From assembly GCA_038238185.1 (NCBI GenBank), contig JBBRXY010000007.1, positions 6,170 through 70,169 of the forward strand: 64,000 bases of DNA, read 5' to 3'. The position numbers and the translations under genes were made by a program. This stretch comes from DATAQC01 sp038238185. Its GTDB lineage: Bacteria > Actinomycetota > Acidimicrobiia > Acidimicrobiales > AC-14. The notes beneath the pieces were generated by a model. It was not told the DNA's origin, did no database searches, and was given only the letters and a program-made list of their open reading frames with translations. Numbering within the stretch: position 1 is the stretch's first letter; each line of letters opens with the position of its first letter. Below are positions 1 through 8,000 of the stretch, one piece after another.

Positions 1-333
1 GCCCTGATCGTCCTCGGCCCCTCGAAACTGCCCGAGGCCGGCCGCCAGATCGGCAAGGCCATGGCCGAGGTCAGGCGCTGGTCCCAGAACGTCCAGAGCG
101 AGATCCGCGACGTCATCGACGTCGACCCCAGCCCGCCGCCACCGCCGCCACCGCCGCCACCGCCGACGCCGCCCAGCCCGCCACCGCCGCCGCCCAGCGA
201 GTACCCGCCACCACCGCCCGTGGTCCCGCCGCCCCCGACGCCGTCGTCGGCCAACGGTTCGTCCGACACCGCTGTGCCCGAGGTGGCCGCCGACCCGACC
301 GACGCCTCTTCGGGCGGGCAGCCCACGGCGTAG
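1..333 (+). CDS. tatA: Sec-independent translocase subunit TatA/TatB, 5' end outside window
   Basis: Only the C-terminal part is present. The frame is open from base 1 and reads LGPSKLPEAGRQIGKAM, which is the end of the TatA/B transmembrane hinge and the amphipathic helix. The protein would pair with TatC to export folded twin-arginine substrates. The tail after about residue 45 is an unusual run of prolines broken by S, T, Y and V, encoded by a ccg/cca microsatellite-like stretch at about 130-240. tatC follows in the same frame after a TAG stop. TatA and TatB cannot be told apart without the N-terminus. Confidence 0.85.
   Translation, partial: ALIVLGPSKLPEAGRQIGKAMAEVRRWSQNVQSEIRDVIDVDPSPPPPPPPPPPPTPPSPPPPPPSEYPPPPPVVPPPPTPSSANGSSDTAVPEVAADPTDASSGGQPTA
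133..240 (+). repeat. CCG/CCA-rich polyproline microsatellite inside tatA
   Basis: This is a simple-sequence run of proline codons, with up to eleven consecutive prolines, interrupted by ACG, AGC, GTG and TAC codons. It encodes the cytoplasmic tail of the TatA-like protein and could slip in replication or sequencing. Confidence 0.8.
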
Positions 334-393
334 GCGGTTCCCATCGCCATCGTCCCCGACGACCGGGAGGTCAACGAGCCCGAGAGCGCCCGC

Positions 394-1089
394 ATGTCGC
401 TCATCGAGCACCTCACGGAGCTCCGGCGACGCCTCATCATCTGTGCCGCCGCCCTGCTCGTGGGCGGGATCATCGCCTTCATCCTCTACAACCGGATCCT
501 CAGGGTGCTGATCGGTCCCTACACCGACATCACCCACAAGAAGCGCCTGCTCATCACCGATCCCCTCGAGGGGTTCGCCACGCGGCTCAAGATCGCCGGC
601 TGGGGCGGGCTGACCCTTGCCTCGCCCGTGGTGTTGTGGCAGCTCTGGCGGTTCATCACGCCCGGGCTTCACAAGAAGGAGAAGCGCTACGCCGTCCCCT
701 TCATCGTCGCCTCGATCGTGCTGTTCCTCATGGGGGCGGCGGTGGCCATGCTCACCTTCAAGCCCGCCCTCAAGTTCCTGATCGGCGTCGGGGGCACCGA
801 CCTCGACCCAATGTTCACCCCGTCGAAGTACCTGAGCCTCATCACTTTGATGATCCTCGCCTTCGGCATCGCCTTCGAGTTCCCCATCCTGCTCGTATTC
901 CTCGAGTTGGCGGGGGTGGTCACCAGCAAGAAACTGCGCAAGTGGCGACGCCCGGCCATCGTCATCATCGTCACCGTGGCCGCCGTCATCACCCCCAGCC
1001 AGGACCCCTATTCGCTGTTCGCCATGGCCATTCCCATGTACATCTTCTACGAGGGGGCCATCGTGGTGGGGCGGGTCCTGAAGAAGTAG
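394..1089 (+). CDS. tatC: Sec-independent protein translocase TatC
   Basis: TatC is the multi-spanning receptor for twin-arginine signal peptides. The 231-residue protein opens with the family signature MSLIEHLTELRRRL and has six hydrophobic segments. Further family landmarks are the conserved FRFITPGL-like segment (here LWRFITPGLHKKEK) and AFGIAFEFPILL. The ATG at 394 is chosen because it gives the canonical N-terminus and no ATG, GTG or TTG lies between it and the preceding stop. tatA is 60 nt upstream in the same frame and helY starts 10 nt downstream. The order tatA-tatC-helY matches the mycobacterial locus. Confidence 0.95.
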   Translation: MSLIEHLTELRRRLIICAAALLVGGIIAFILYNRILRVLIGPYTDITHKKRLLITDPLEGFATRLKIAGWGGLTLASPVVLWQLWRFITPGLHKKEKRYAVPFIVASIVLFLMGAAVAMLTFKPALKFLIGVGGTDLDPMFTPSKYLSLITLMILAFGIAFEFPILLVFLELAGVVTSKKLRKWRRPAIVIIVTVAAVITPSQDPYSLFAMAIPMYIFYEGAIVVGRVLKK

Positions 1090-1099
1090 TGGGATAACG

Positions 1100-3759
1100 T
1101 TGAGGCGCGCCGACTTCGCCGACACCTACGGCTTCCCGCTCGACCCTTTCCAGGTGCAGGCCCTCGACGCTCTCGATGCGGGGACGTCGGTCCTGGTGGC
1201 CGCGCCAACCGGATCGGGCAAGACGGTTGTGGCCGAGTATGCCGTGGCCAAGGCCCTGGCCGAGGGTGGCAAGGCCTTCTACACGACGCCCCTGAAGGCG
1301 CTGTCCAACCAGAAGTACGGCGACCTCCTCCGCCGCCACGGGGCCGCCCAGGTCGGCCTGCTCACGGGCGACAACGCCGTGAACGGTGATGCGCCCGTCG
1401 TGGTCATGACCACCGAGGTCCTGCGCAACATGATCTATGCCGGGTCGTCGGCCCTCGACCGACTGCGCTACGTCGTGCTCGACGAGGTCCATTACCTGCA
1501 GAACGCCTACCGGGGCCCGGTCTGGGAAGAGGTGATCATCCACCTGCCGCCCGATGTGACCCTGGTGTGCCTGTCGGCCACCGTGTCCAACGCCGAGGAG
1601 TTTGCCGACTGGGTGGCCACCGTGCGGGGCGAGACGGCGGCGGTCATCGAGGAGCGGCGGCCGGTCGAGCTGATCCACCTCTACCTGGTCGGCGACCGTC
1701 AAGCCGAAGGGCTCCACCTCCTGCCCACCTTCGTGGAGGGCAAGCCCAATCCTGAGGCCGTCCGGCTCGATTCCCGCTCCGTCTCGGGTGGGCGCGACCA
1801 CCAAGACCGGGGACCGCGCGATCGAGGTCGGCCCCGGGGCCGCTTGTACACGCCCCGCCGGGCCGAGGCCGTCGAGCGCCTCCACACCGAGTCCATGTTG
1901 CCGGCCATCTTCTTCATCTTCAGCCGGGCGGCGTGCGACGACGCCGTCCGCCAGTGCCTCGACTACGGCCTGCGCCTCACCACTCCCGACGAGCGCATCG
2001 CCATCCGGGCCATCGCCGAGACCAAGTCCGAGAGCCTCTCGGCCACCGACCTCGACGTGCTCGGCTACCGCAAATGGCTGGCTTGCCTCGAGTCGGGCCT
2101 GGCCGCCCATCACGCGGGTATGGTGCCTCCGTTCAAGGAGGCGGTGGAGGCCTGCTTCACGGCCGGGCTGGTCAAGGTGGTGTTCGCAACCGAGACCCTG
2201 GCCCTGGGCATCAACATGCCGGCGCGCTCGGTGGTGATCGAGAAGCTGTCCAAGTTCACCGGTGAGCGCCACGAGTTCCTCACTCCCGGTGAGTACACCC
2301 AGATCACCGGCCGGGCCGGACGGCGGGGGATCGACCCCGTCGGCTACGCCACCGTGCTGTGGTCGCCGTTCGTGCCCTTCGAACAGGTGGCAGGCCTGGC
2401 CTCCACCCGCAGCTATGCCCTGTCGTCGTCGTTCCGCCCCACGTACAACATGGCCGCCAACCTCGTCCGCCGCTATCCGCCGGCCACGGCCCGACACCTG
2501 CTCAACCTCTCCTTCGCCCAGTACGGCGCCGACCGCGACGTCGTGCGCCTCGAGGCTCAGGTAGCCAAGACGGTGACCCAGCTCGAGGTCGCGCGGGGGG
2601 CGGCGGCCTGTGAGCTGGGCGACGTCGACGACTATCGCCGGCTCCTGCGTCGCCTCGACGACATGGGACCGGCCCCCGCGGTGGCCCGAGCCGAAGTCAG
2701 CGCCGCCCTGGGCCGCCTCCGACCGGGCGACGTCGTCCACCTCACGGGCGGCAAGTCGGCCGGCCGGGTCGTAATCCTGTCGACGGGCCAGCGCCGCAGC
2801 GGCGACGTACGGGTAAGTGCGCTCACGGCCGACCGCCGCCACCTGGCCCTGTCGCCCCGTGACTTTCCTGCGCCGCCACGCCCCGTCGGCCGGGTCGACC
2901 TGCCGTCGCCGTTCACGCCCCGCAACCCCGGCTTCCAGCGGGCGGTGGCCGAGTCGCTGGCCAAGGCGGTGCCCGCCTCGGATCCGCCGACCAGGCCGGC
3001 CTACCGCCTGGCCCGAAGCGGCAAGGCCGGCGCCCTGGCCCACGCCGCTGCGGCCGCCGAAGCTCATCCGGTGGCCGGCTGCCCCGACGCCCGGGCTCAC
3101 CTGCGCGACGCCGACCGAGCCGACCGCCTCGAAAAGGACCGGCGCCGGCTCGAACGTCGTATCCAGGGCCGCACCGAGTCGTTGGCCCGCCAGTTCGACC
3201 GCGTCCTGCGGGTTCTGGGGGAGTGGGGGTATGTCGACGGGTGGTCGCTCACCGAGCCCGGTTCCCAGCTCTCCCGCATCTGGCACGAATGCGATCTCCT
3301 GGTGGCGGAGGCCCTTCGCACCGGCGTGTTCGACGGTCTCGACGCCACGTCGGTGCCGCCCTGGCATCGGCGTTCACCTTCGAGGCGCGGTCGTCGGGAC
3401 CTCGGCCCGAGCCGTGGTTCCCCTCGGCCCGGGTACGCCACCGCTGGTCCGATCTGTCCCGGCTGGCCAACGAGCTGAACCAGGCCGAGGACGAGGCCGG
3501 GCTCCCGCTGACCCGACAGCCCGATCCCGGGTTCTTCGCCGCCGCCTACGGCTGGGCGGCGGGCGAGGACCTGGGTGAGGTGATCGCCGACGAGGAGATC
3601 TCAGGTGGCGACTTCGTCCGCAACGTGAAGCAGCTCATCGACCTGCTCCGCCAGCTGGGCGACGTGGCCAACGAGGCGGCCACGGCCAAGGCGGCCCGCG
3701 ACGCCGCCGACCGCCTGTTCCGGGGCGTGGTGGCGATCTCGTCGGTCGTCGGCACGTAG
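1100..3759 (+). pseudogene. helY: HelY/Mtr4-type DEAD/DEAH RNA helicase, interrupted by one frameshift
   Basis: This is a superfamily 2 helicase related to mycobacterial HelY and eukaryotic Mtr4. The first frame (TTG start at 1100) carries Walker A APTGSGKT with K41, the DEVH box at residues 128-131, the SAT motif CLSATVSNA, HAGM and motif VI GRAGRRGID. This frame loses homology near 3352 and runs out of frame to a stop at 3478. The DSHCT-like C-terminus (ALASAFTFEARS onward to 3759) continues in the next frame. One missing base around 3351-3357 explains it, since an added G in gtgccgcc would restore SVAALASAF. Both halves look otherwise intact, so a sequencing error is as likely as a real pseudogene. 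Confidence 0.88.
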
Positions 3760-4388
3760 TGCCCATCGCCAAGGGCGGGCCCTACGGCGCTCCGGGGCCG
3801 TTCCCGGGCGACGGGGTGGTAGTGGGCTCCGACGCCGAAGCCCGCAAGGTGGTGGAGGCGGCCCGGCGAGAGCGTCGTCCACCGCCGGCCCTGGGCCTGG
3901 TCGGGGGCGACCTCTTCCGGACGCTCGGGGGGAGCGATTCGGCGAAACGCACCTCGGGCGGCGAGGCCCGGCTGCGGGCGGACGGCGGCGTCGTGTTCTC
4001 CGTCGACCTGGGAGAGGTCCTCATCGACGGTCGCCTGCACTTCTTCGTCGCCCATCTCGTGGCCCGCTCACGCCTATGGACCCGTGCGTTCGTGGCCATG
4101 AACGCCCAGTGGCTCGGGAATTGGAACCTGGGCCCGCGGGCGCACCCCGGCGACGGGCTCCTGGACACCTACGACGTCCACCTGAAGGCGTCGCAGCTCC
4201 TCCCGGTTCGGTCCCGGCTCCACCACGGGGCGCACCTGCCTCACCCCGGGATCAAGGAGCAGCGGACAAGCGCCGTCCAGGTCGAACTCGAGGACGACCT
4301 CGCTGTCGAGGCCGACGGACAGTCGATCGGCCGGGGCCGACGCCTGGCCGTCCGGGTCGAACCGGACGCCCTGACCGTGGTGGTGTGA
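3759..4388 (+). CDS. Diacylglycerol/sphingosine kinase-like protein lacking the ATP-binding half
   Basis: The 209-residue protein resembles the C-terminal beta-sandwich half of YegS/DgkB-type lipid kinases. Shared landmarks are the segment HPGDGLLDTYDV, a GAHLPHP turn before a basic strand, and an EADGQSIGRG segment like the family's YADGE. The N-terminal half that carries the GGDGT nucleotide-binding motif is absent, so kinase activity is doubtful. The GTG start overlaps the TAG stop of helY (TAGTG), which suggests translational coupling. Function is inferred only from the fold-level resemblance. Confidence 0.6.
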   Translation: MPIAKGGPYGAPGPFPGDGVVVGSDAEARKVVEAARRERRPPPALGLVGGDLFRTLGGSDSAKRTSGGEARLRADGGVVFSVDLGEVLIDGRLHFFVAHLVARSRLWTRAFVAMNAQWLGNWNLGPRAHPGDGLLDTYDVHLKASQLLPVRSRLHHGAHLPHPGIKEQRTSAVQVELEDDLAVEADGQSIGRGRRLAVRVEPDALTVVV

Positions 4389-4448
4389 CGGCCTGGAGCG
4401 ACATCGTTTGTACCACGGGTGTGCGGAGCGTCCTGCACCGAGGCTGGG

Positions 4449-5174
4449 TCAACGGTCCCAGCTCACCGCCTCAGGAGGTGTCGACATCGGGGAGTGCAGC
4501 TCGGTGATCGCCGCATCGAGCTCGGCCTTGACGCCGTCGAGCGCCATGATGCTGAACACGCCCTGGCCCTGGCGGACGAGGTCGACGAGCTCCCCGGAGT
4601 CGCGGGCCAGGAGCACCGAATCGGCACCGTTGAGCACGAGACTGGCCGAGGCGATATCGGCACCCAGGTGATCACGGAGGTACTCGATGGCCCGGCGGGC
4701 CTTCGTCAGGGCCATGCCGGCATCGAGCAGGCTCTTGATGACCCTCAGCTCCACGAGGTCCTGGTAGGAGTACTGGCGCTGGGTGCCACTCCCCCGGGCG
4801 TCGGCGATGGAGGGGCGGATGAGATCGGTACGGGCCCAGTAGTCGAGTTGGCGATAGGTGATCCCGACAATGGAACACGCCTGGGCAAGGCGATAGCCCG
4901 TCAGGCCCGGACGAGCGATCCCCGGGGTCGTTGCTTGCTCTCGGCGCCGACCCCGCCACCTCGCCGGAATGCCCTCGGAGATCGCCACCTCGAGCTGCTG
5001 GACAACGTAGATCGGTTGCTTCCCGTTTTCGATCACGTACAGCTCGGCAACGAGCTCCCGACGGCGGGGATGGTCCCTTGGATAGAGCCGCACAATCATG
5101 CGCAGCAGAAAACCCGGCGCGAGGCCGAAGACGGCAAGCCCAAGAAGCCAGGCCGCCAGGAGTGTCGTCTTCAT
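4449..5174 (-). CDS. MerR-family regulator with N-terminal membrane segment
   Basis: The 241-residue protein has a hydrophobic N-terminal helix (about residues 3-27) and a basic linker. A MerR wing-helix domain starts near residue 93 (GYRLAQACSIVGITYRQLDYWART), very like the actinobacterial Rv1828 subfamily. The ATG at 5174 overlaps the TGA of the upstream PadR gene (ATGA), so it is preferred over the in-frame start at 5192. Residues 28-72 resemble the small membrane proteins that often follow PadR genes, so this looks like a fusion of that partner with a MerR reader. It probably works at the membrane with the PadR regulator. Confidence 0.8.
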   Translation of the reverse strand: MKTTLLAAWLLGLAVFGLAPGFLLRMIVRLYPRDHPRRRELVAELYVIENGKQPIYVVQQLEVAISEGIPARWRGRRREQATTPGIARPGLTGYRLAQACSIVGITYRQLDYWARTDLIRPSIADARGSGTQRQYSYQDLVELRVIKSLLDAGMALTKARRAIEYLRDHLGADIASASLVLNGADSVLLARDSGELVDLVRQGQGVFSIMALDGVKAELDAAITELHSPMSTPPEAVSWDR

Positions 5175-5488
5175 CTCAACCCCTTCGCCCACGAGACCAG
5201 TGGGGTGAAACGGACATCAGTTTGGGCGTCAGCGATAATTGCGCCAAGCTCCTGGCGCCCCTTGTCGGTAAGTTCGTAGTAGCGGCGCGGTGGCCGCCGC
5301 CCCTCCATCTCGGCTGGATCCTCCCAGCCGTCTTCCACCCAGCCTTCAGCGAGCATCCGCTGCAGAAGCGGATACAGAACGCCGCTCCGGATTCCGGCGC
5401 TCTTCATCAGGCCGTATCCCCAGTGGCGGCCGAGGGGATCATTCATCAGAACCAGCGCCAACTGCACGAGGCTGTGGGTCTTGCGCAC
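5171..5488 (-). CDS. PadR-family transcriptional regulator
   Basis: The 105-residue protein is a typical short PadR winged helix: LALVLMNDPLGRHWGYGLMKSAGIRSGVLYPLLQRM followed by GWEDP and RRYYELTDKGR. PadR proteins are repressors released by small molecules. The stop overlaps the start of the MerR fusion gene by four bases, indicating one transcript. The 139 bp upstream separate it from the divergent HNH gene, and that gap holds the LexA-like box. Confidence 0.9.
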   Translation of the reverse strand: MRKTHSLVQLALVLMNDPLGRHWGYGLMKSAGIRSGVLYPLLQRMLAEGWVEDGWEDPAEMEGRRPPRRYYELTDKGRQELGAIIADAQTDVRFTPLVSWAKGLR

Positions 5489-5557
5489 AGTCGTAGTCTA
5501 CATACATCGCAACCGAAAGAAGTCGGTTCTCTCCTGGTGGATCAGTCCTTGCGGTAG

Positions 5558-5571
5558 CGAATACATGTTCG
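5558..5571 (+). promoter_or_regulatory. LexA-type SOS box
   Basis: The 14-mer CGAATACATGTTCG matches the Gram-positive SOS consensus CGAACRNRYGTTYG at 13 of 14 positions. It lies 57 bp before the start of the 13E12/DUF222 HNH gene and 70 bp before the divergent PadR gene. LexA control of members of this HNH family is known in mycobacteria. Control here is inferred from the site alone. Confidence 0.65.
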
Positions 5572-5627
5572 TATATTAGGGGGCATCAGGAGATCAGATC
5601 TCCCCCCGGTCATGCCCACGTCGTTGG

Positions 5628-6785
5628 GTGCAGCACATGTCAGTCGGAACCGCAGTGGTGGACGATTTCGTCGCCGCCGTCGACAGGTTGATCCAAGCCG
5701 ATCCCATCGCCTTCGCCGATGGCGAGGCCATGGTCGGCCTTGAGCGTCAACTGGAACGGGTGACTGCCGCCACGACGCGGGCCACCGCGGCCTTCGACGC
5801 GTCGAGGGCGTGGGAGCCCGACGGGGCCCGCTCGGCGGCGTCGTGGCTGGCCACGAGCTGTCGCATGCCCCTGCCCACGGCCCGGCGCCGGGTGCGCCTG
5901 GGCCGGGCTCTCCGCCACCTGCCCATCACCGAGTCGGCGTGGCTGGCCGGCGACATCGGCGAGGCGCAGGTGGGCTGGGTGGAACGGGTGCGCACCCCGG
6001 GCACCCAAGAGGCCTTGGCCCGCGACGAGGCGATGCTCGTCGACGAGGCCATGCGGCTGCGCTTCCACGTCTTCGCCCAGGTGGTTCGCTACTGGGCCCT
6101 GCGGGCCGATCCCGACGGCGGCGAGGACCACGCCCGGCGCCAGCGCGACGGACGGCGCCTGCACCTGTCCAAGGGCTTCGAGGGCATGTGGTTCGCCGAC
6201 GGGGTGGGCGATCCCGTCAGTGGCTCGATGGTGGCCAACGAGCTCAAGCGCCTGGAGACCCATTTCTTCGAGGCGGACTGGGCCGAGGCCAAAGCACGCG
6301 TGGGTGACGGTGTGCGGGCGAGCGACCTGGCCCGGACCCCCGCCCAGCGGCGATGGGATGCGCTGGTGGAGATGGCGACGCGCTCGGCGAGTACCGCACC
6401 GGGCTCCCGGCGACCGGAGCCGCTGCTGAGCGTGTTCGTCGGCTACGAGACCTTCGCCGGCCTGCTGTGCGAGCTGGCCGACGGCACCGTGGTCAGCCCC
6501 GGCAGCCTCAAGCCCTGGCTCGACGACGCCTGGATCGAACGGGTGGTGTTCGACGGGCCCCGCCGGGTCATCGACGTGGGCGTGGAGCAACGATTGTTCA
6601 GAGGTGGGACTCGCAGGGCGGTGCTGCTACGGGATCGTGAGTGTTGCCACCCGTATTGCGACCTGCCGGCTGCCGATTGCCAGATCGATCACGTGCAGCC
6701 CTGGACCGACGGTGGTCCCACCGTCCAGGCCAATGGCCAACTCGCCTGTGGGTTCCACAATAGGGCCCGGCAACGAGGTCCATGA
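5628..6785 (+). CDS. DUF222/13E12-type HNH endonuclease
   Basis: The 385-residue protein has an N-terminal helical DUF222 region (for example TARRRVRLGRALRHLP) and a C-terminal HNH nuclease motif. The motif reads RECCHPYCDLPAADCQIDH, then W-x-DGGPT and CGFHNR. This matches the 13E12 repeat family that is scattered through actinobacterial genomes. The GTG at 5628 and an ATG at 5637 are both possible starts. The SOS box just upstream suggests induction by DNA damage. Its cellular role is unknown. Confidence 0.85.
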   Translation: MQHMSVGTAVVDDFVAAVDRLIQADPIAFADGEAMVGLERQLERVTAATTRATAAFDASRAWEPDGARSAASWLATSCRMPLPTARRRVRLGRALRHLPITESAWLAGDIGEAQVGWVERVRTPGTQEALARDEAMLVDEAMRLRFHVFAQVVRYWALRADPDGGEDHARRQRDGRRLHLSKGFEGMWFADGVGDPVSGSMVANELKRLETHFFEADWAEAKARVGDGVRASDLARTPAQRRWDALVEMATRSASTAPGSRRPEPLLSVFVGYETFAGLLCELADGTVVSPGSLKPWLDDAWIERVVFDGPRRVIDVGVEQRLFRGGTRRAVLLRDRECCHPYCDLPAADCQIDHVQPWTDGGPTVQANGQLACGFHNRARQRGP

Positions 6786-6875
6786 AATGACGGGAGGCTG
6801 ACAATTCTTCTTTGGCCGCACGCGCGATCCCGATGGCTGGATAGCTACCTGTCTGAGCGCGGGCGACCAGCCGTG

Positions 6876-6887
6876 CGACTCGAGTCG
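6876..6887. repeat. 12-bp perfect palindrome between convergent genes
   Basis: CGACTCGAGTCG lies between the HNH stop (6785) and the aquaporin stop (6900). Flanking GTG and CAC bases extend an imperfect stem. It may be part of a bidirectional terminator, but no T-tract follows on either strand. Confidence 0.35.
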
Positions 6888-6899
6888 AGCACGCTCCCG

Positions 6900-7655
6900 T
6901 TAGCTGACGGCGGCGTAGGGGTCGCCGCTCACCGGGCGCTCGAGGTCTTCTTCGGGGGTGCCGAAGACGACCCGATAGATGAGGGCGCCGAGCACGGCGC
7001 CGGCGATGGGCGCCACCCAGAACAGCCAGAGCTGGGGCACGTAGTCGCCTCGGGCGAAGATCGCCTGCGAGGTGGACCGGGCCGGGTTGACCGAGGTGTT
7101 GGTGACCGGGATCGAGATGAGGTGGATCAGGGTGAGGGCCAGGCCGATGGCCACCGGAGCGGTGCCGTTCGGGGCGCCCTTGCGGGTGGCGCCCATGATC
7201 ACGACCAGGAAGATGGCCGTCATCACGATCTCGCACACGGCACAGGCCAGGAGGCTGTAGCCGCCTGGGGACTGGGCGCCGTACCCGTTGGCGGCAAATC
7301 CGGAGCCGGTGATGGAGAAGCCCTTCACCCCGGAGGCGATCACCGCCAGCACGCCGGCGGCCCCCAGGGCGCCGAGGAGCTGGGCGACGATGTAGCCGGC
7401 GGCGTCGCGCACCTCGAAACGCCGGCCGACGACGAGGCCCAGCGTGATGGCGGGGTTGAAATGGCCGCCGGAGATGTGGCCAAAGGCGTAGGCCCCGGTG
7501 AGCACGGTGAGGCCGAAGGCGAAGCTCACCCCGACCAGGCCGATCCCCTGGTTCGTGCCCGGCATGAACTTGGCCGCCAGCACCGCTGCCCCGCAGCCCC
7601 CGAGTACCAACCAGAACGTGCCGAGGAACTCGGCACCGAGCTTGCGACTGTTCAT
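6900..7655 (-). CDS. aqpZ: Aquaporin Z-like water channel
   Basis: This 251-residue MIP-family channel would carry water across the membrane. It has the two family signatures, GGHFNPAIT (N67-P68-A69) and NTSVNPARS (N190-P191-A192-R193). The histidine in LTLIHLIS (about H178) together with R193 fits a water-selective AqpZ filter rather than a glycerol facilitator. Length and the six hydrophobic segments are normal. It stands alone on the minus strand. Confidence 0.93.
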   Translation of the reverse strand: MNSRKLGAEFLGTFWLVLGGCGAAVLAAKFMPGTNQGIGLVGVSFAFGLTVLTGAYAFGHISGGHFNPAITLGLVVGRRFEVRDAAGYIVAQLLGALGAAGVLAVIASGVKGFSITGSGFAANGYGAQSPGGYSLLACAVCEIVMTAIFLVVIMGATRKGAPNGTAPVAIGLALTLIHLISIPVTNTSVNPARSTSQAIFARGDYVPQLWLFWVAPIAGAVLGALIYRVVFGTPEEDLERPVSGDPYAAVS

Positions 7656-7787
7656 GTCCTCCTGTTCACCAACGTCCGCAACTGTGTCGAGCAGTCGGGT
7701 GACTGTAGCAACGGGGCGTCACGCGAGGTTGGATAAGGCGGGTGTGGGGAAGGATCACCGGAGACAATCACCGACGAAGGAGCTTTC

Positions 7788-7946
7788 ATGGGTGGAGAGA
7801 TCGACGAGACCAAGGGTCGCGTCAAAGAAGCGGCCGGGGACCTCACCGACAACGACGACCTGAAGCGCGAGGGCAAGGTCGACAAGGCCACCGGCTCGGT
7901 GAAGGACGCCGTGGACAAGATCGCCGACAAGTTCAAGGGCTCCTGA
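7788..7946 (+). CDS. CsbD family stress-response protein
   Basis: This 52-residue protein begins MGGEIDETKGRVKEAAGDLT and continues with KREGKVDKATGSVKDAVDKI, the hallmark of the CsbD family. The family consists of small, hydrophilic, helical stress proteins of unknown mechanism. An AAGGAG Shine-Dalgarno sequence sits 5 nt before the ATG. A strong hairpin at 7972-8000 follows the stop. CsbD genes are commonly induced by general stress, and no specific promoter was recognised here. Confidence 0.9.
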   Translation: MGGEIDETKGRVKEAAGDLTDNDDLKREGKVDKATGSVKDAVDKIADKFKGS

Positions 7947-7971
7947 GCCCGATACCCCGCGGCAAATGAGC

Positions 7972-8000
7972 GAGCCGAGCTACCCCGGTAGGCTCGGCTC
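7972..8000 (+). terminator. Long GC-rich hairpin directly before a GTG start
   Basis: GAGCCGAGC pairs perfectly with GCTCGGCTC, and TAC/GTA can extend the stem inside. The hairpin begins 25 nt after the CsbD stop and ends at the base before the GTG of the M20 peptidase gene. There is no T-tract. It could end the csbD transcript, or it could hide the downstream ribosome site. Confidence 0.5.

Noticed and set aside
989..3367. A 792-codon open frame on the minus strand
   Set aside because: It is the antisense shadow of helY. Its composition (Gly, His, Arg-rich with no motif) is what a high-GC gene gives on the other strand.
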